Shown one piece after another: positions 62,556-64,000 of a stretch of DNA of 64,000 nt; positions within the stretch are counted from its first letter, which is position 1; each line of letters opens with the position of its first letter. Source of the stretch: Pseudomonadota bacterium (lineage in GTDB: Bacteria > Pseudomonadota > Alphaproteobacteria > Rhizobiales > MH13); the NCBI GenBank assembly GCA_039024915.1, contig JBCCPK010000001.1:496001-560000 (forward strand). Reading direction: 5' to 3'. Under the pieces are notes generated by a model. That model saw nothing but the letters and a program-made list of their open reading frames with translations, did no database searches and was not told the DNA's origin. The position numbers and the translations under genes were made by a program.

Positions 62556-63449
62556 GTGCCGGAATTCTCTGAAGCATCAGTACGCCTAGCGGCTTTTGTA
62601 AGCATCTTCGCAGCAATGGCTGTGTTCGAGCAGCTGCTGCCGCGTCGTGACCGGTATCCAGCCCGCGCCCGACGCTGGGTGACGAACTGGGGCATGCTAA
62701 TCGTTGACGCGATCGTCCTGCGGATCGTTTTCCCCACCGCTGCAGTCGGTGTCGCACTGTGGGCCGAGACGGCAAATTTTGGCCTGTTCAACACCTTTGA
62801 TGTGCCGCTCGTATTTGCTGCCATCATCTGCATTGTGGTCCTGGATTTTGTGGTTTGGCTCGAGCATGTCGCCTCACATCACTGGCAATGGTTGTGGCGC
62901 ATTCACAAGGTCCATCATGCTGATGTCGACCTTGATGTGACCAGCGCGCTGAGATTTCACCCGTTGGAGATCATCATCTCCATGGTTTGGAAGGGCGCTG
63001 TAGTTGCGATCCTCGGGGCGCCAGCGATCGCCGTTTTGATCTTCGAGATCATCTTGAATGGCATGGCGATGTTCAATCACTCGAATGTCAGAGTTCCAAA
63101 CTGGTTGGACAAGATCATTCGGCAGTTCGTCGTGACGCCCGACATGCACCGTATTCATCACTCGATCATCGAGCGCGAAACAAACACGAATTACGGCTTC
63201 AACCTGTCGATCTGGGATCGTCTCTTCGGCGTTTACACGGTCGAGCCCGAGAAGGGGCAAGCAGGCTTGGTGATCGGTCTTGCCGAGCACCAGGATCCGC
63301 GCCCAACGGGCCTGCTTTGGAGCCTGCTGCTACCGTTTCAGTCGCATGCAAAGCTGGACGAGACTGCCATTGCCAACATTACCCAGCAGACCGCGCGGCG
63401 GGGCCTTAATTCAAACCCAGCGGGTCAAGAGGAAACGCAGTCAGGATGA
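62556..63449 (+). CDS. Fatty acid hydroxylase / sterol desaturase family protein
   Basis: This membrane di-iron oxygenase of 297 residues has about four helices and the three histidine boxes HVASHH (104-109), HKVHH (117-121) and HRIHH (198-202), with another histidine in ALRFHPLE. It could hydroxylate or desaturate a lipid, sterol or hopanoid-type substrate. The GTG start follows AAAGGAGA. Its last 44 bases overlap the end of the convergent solute-binding gene. Confidence 0.88.
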   Translation: MPEFSEASVRLAAFVSIFAAMAVFEQLLPRRDRYPARARRWVTNWGMLIVDAIVLRIVFPTAAVGVALWAETANFGLFNTFDVPLVFAAIICIVVLDFVVWLEHVASHHWQWLWRIHKVHHADVDLDVTSALRFHPLEIIISMVWKGAVVAILGAPAIAVLIFEIILNGMAMFNHSNVRVPNWLDKIIRQFVVTPDMHRIHHSIIERETNTNYGFNLSIWDRLFGVYTVEPEKGQAGLVIGLAEHQDPRPTGLLWSLLLPFQSHAKLDETAIANITQQTARRGLNSNPAGQEETQSG

Positions 63450-64000
63450 TGGTTTCCAACTCGCCGGAGTTCTCAAGACGGGCCAGCCCCGCATTAATCG
63501 CCTGAATGAGTTCAGGCTGGCCACGTGGCACGGCCATTGTGAGCCCCTCGCCGAAGTACCGATTGGAGAACAGCGGCTCCCCAACAAATTGGCAGCAATC
63601 CCCCGAACGTGATCCCGCAAGCCAAAAAGCCAGATCTGCACCATCCCCGAAAACATGACTGACATCGCCGCGTCGCAAGGCCTGGAACATAGCGGTCGCG
63701 GTGGGAAAGCTGGTGATGTTTGCGCGCCGGTAGGCAGACTGCAAGAACGCGTTGTGTGCCGTACCTTCGATAACCCCGATCTGAGCCCGTTCAACCCAGC
63801 CGTCCGCGATGCTGTTTGTGTTTGCGGCGCGTAACGACGCAAAACGGCCAGCGAAACGGAAGTAGGGAAGCGAAAAGCTGATGGATTGCGCCAGTTCCTC
63901 CGAAACGGACAACCCAGCGACAAGTACCAGGTTGACCGGGTCGGTCTCCACGGCTGACAGCACCTGATCAAACCGTCGCGCTTGAACGGTGCAGGCAAGT
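63406..64000 (-). CDS. Extracellular solute-binding protein (family 3), start outside window
   Basis: This is a periplasmic binding protein of the polar amino-acid or ectoine ABC type, of which the C-terminal 198 residues are present. The frame is open to base 64000 (LACTVQARRFDQVLSAVETDPVNLVLVAGL) without an initiating codon that fits, so the gene starts right of the window. Family features include ISFSLPYFRFAGRFASLRA, AQIGVIEGTAHNAFL and GDVSHVFGDGADLAFWL. The GTG at 63963 is internal. Ligand and partner permease cannot be seen here. Confidence 0.85.
   Translation of the reverse strand, partial: LACTVQARRFDQVLSAVETDPVNLVLVAGLSVSEELAQSISFSLPYFRFAGRFASLRAANTNSIADGWVERAQIGVIEGTAHNAFLQSAYRRANITSFPTATAMFQALRRGDVSHVFGDGADLAFWLAGSRSGDCCQFVGEPLFSNRYFGEGLTMAVPRGQPELIQAINAGLARLENSGELETIILTAFPLDPLGLN

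Noticed and set aside
1-64000. tRNA genes, CRISPR arrays, insertion sequences or prophage
   Set aside because: No tRNA-like TPsiC arms with folds, no spaced repeats, no transposase or phage structural proteins were seen. The HTH-S24 protein and HigA stand alone and do not make a prophage.

Overview
The window looks like chromosomal DNA of an alphaproteobacterium, most likely Hyphomicrobiales (Rhizobiales). Pointers are GC-rich, tightly packed genes, class I lysyl-tRNA synthetase, a complete Caulobacter/Rhizobium-style flp-cpa-tad pilus locus, the divergent cycM / kdsB-pheA arrangement, plant-type (GCS2) glutamate-cysteine ligase, a DUF6460 protein, and an ffs-dnaX-ybaB-recR cluster. I see no insertion sequence, CRISPR array, tRNA, rRNA or prophage. 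Both ends cut a gene: a GT4 glycosyltransferase at the left and a solute-binding protein at the right.

Bases 1-9.7 kb hold translation genes mixed with sugar metabolism. infC, which starts with ATT, is separated from rpmI-rplT by two minus-strand sugar genes, one of them a plant-like GDP-mannose 3,5-epimerase, and by a 0.7 kb stretch without a convincing gene. pheS follows rplT but pheT does not follow pheS. A membrane-anchored retropepsin-like protease, a phosphomanno/glucomutase and an acetylpolyamine-amidohydrolase/HDAC-like enzyme come next.

Bases 9.7-25.5 kb are the Tad (tight adherence) pilus region. On the plus strand lie the Flp pilin, prepilin peptidase CpaA, CpaB, secretin CpaC, CpaD, CpaE, ATPase CpaF, TadB and TadC. 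Facing away from them on the minus strand are a secretin-N-domain protein without a secretin domain, two TadE-like pseudopilins and a HAMP sensor with a degenerate kinase-like end. A PhnD-like periplasmic protein converges on the sensor gene. A TadD-like TPR lipoprotein closes the locus.

Bases 25.5-40 kb carry an M17 aminopeptidase, a MarR regulator, an SH3/NlpC-P60 peptidase, the kdsB-pheA-hydroxyacid dehydrogenase operon, membrane-bound cytochrome c, and a yejAABEF peptide importer with two binding proteins, one Sec-type and one Tat-type.

Bases 40-64 kb are mostly housekeeping: an orphan HigA-like antitoxin, def without fmt, rmuC, recR, ybaB, dnaX, SRP RNA, a HIT protein, nudC, xseA, rsmE, a HerA-type ATPase, a MATE exporter, a second HDAC-like enzyme, purD, DUF952-pyrD-gshA, an S24/LexA-like repressor with a near-perfect 24-bp operator, an SNase-fold protein lacking its catalytic motifs, lysS, a TerB-like protein and a sterol-desaturase-family hydroxylase.

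The most promising candidates for something new are the PhnD-like protein plus degenerate sensor tied to the Tad locus, the S24 repressor / SNase-like pair with its operator, the solitary HerA-type ATPase and the partnerless HigA.
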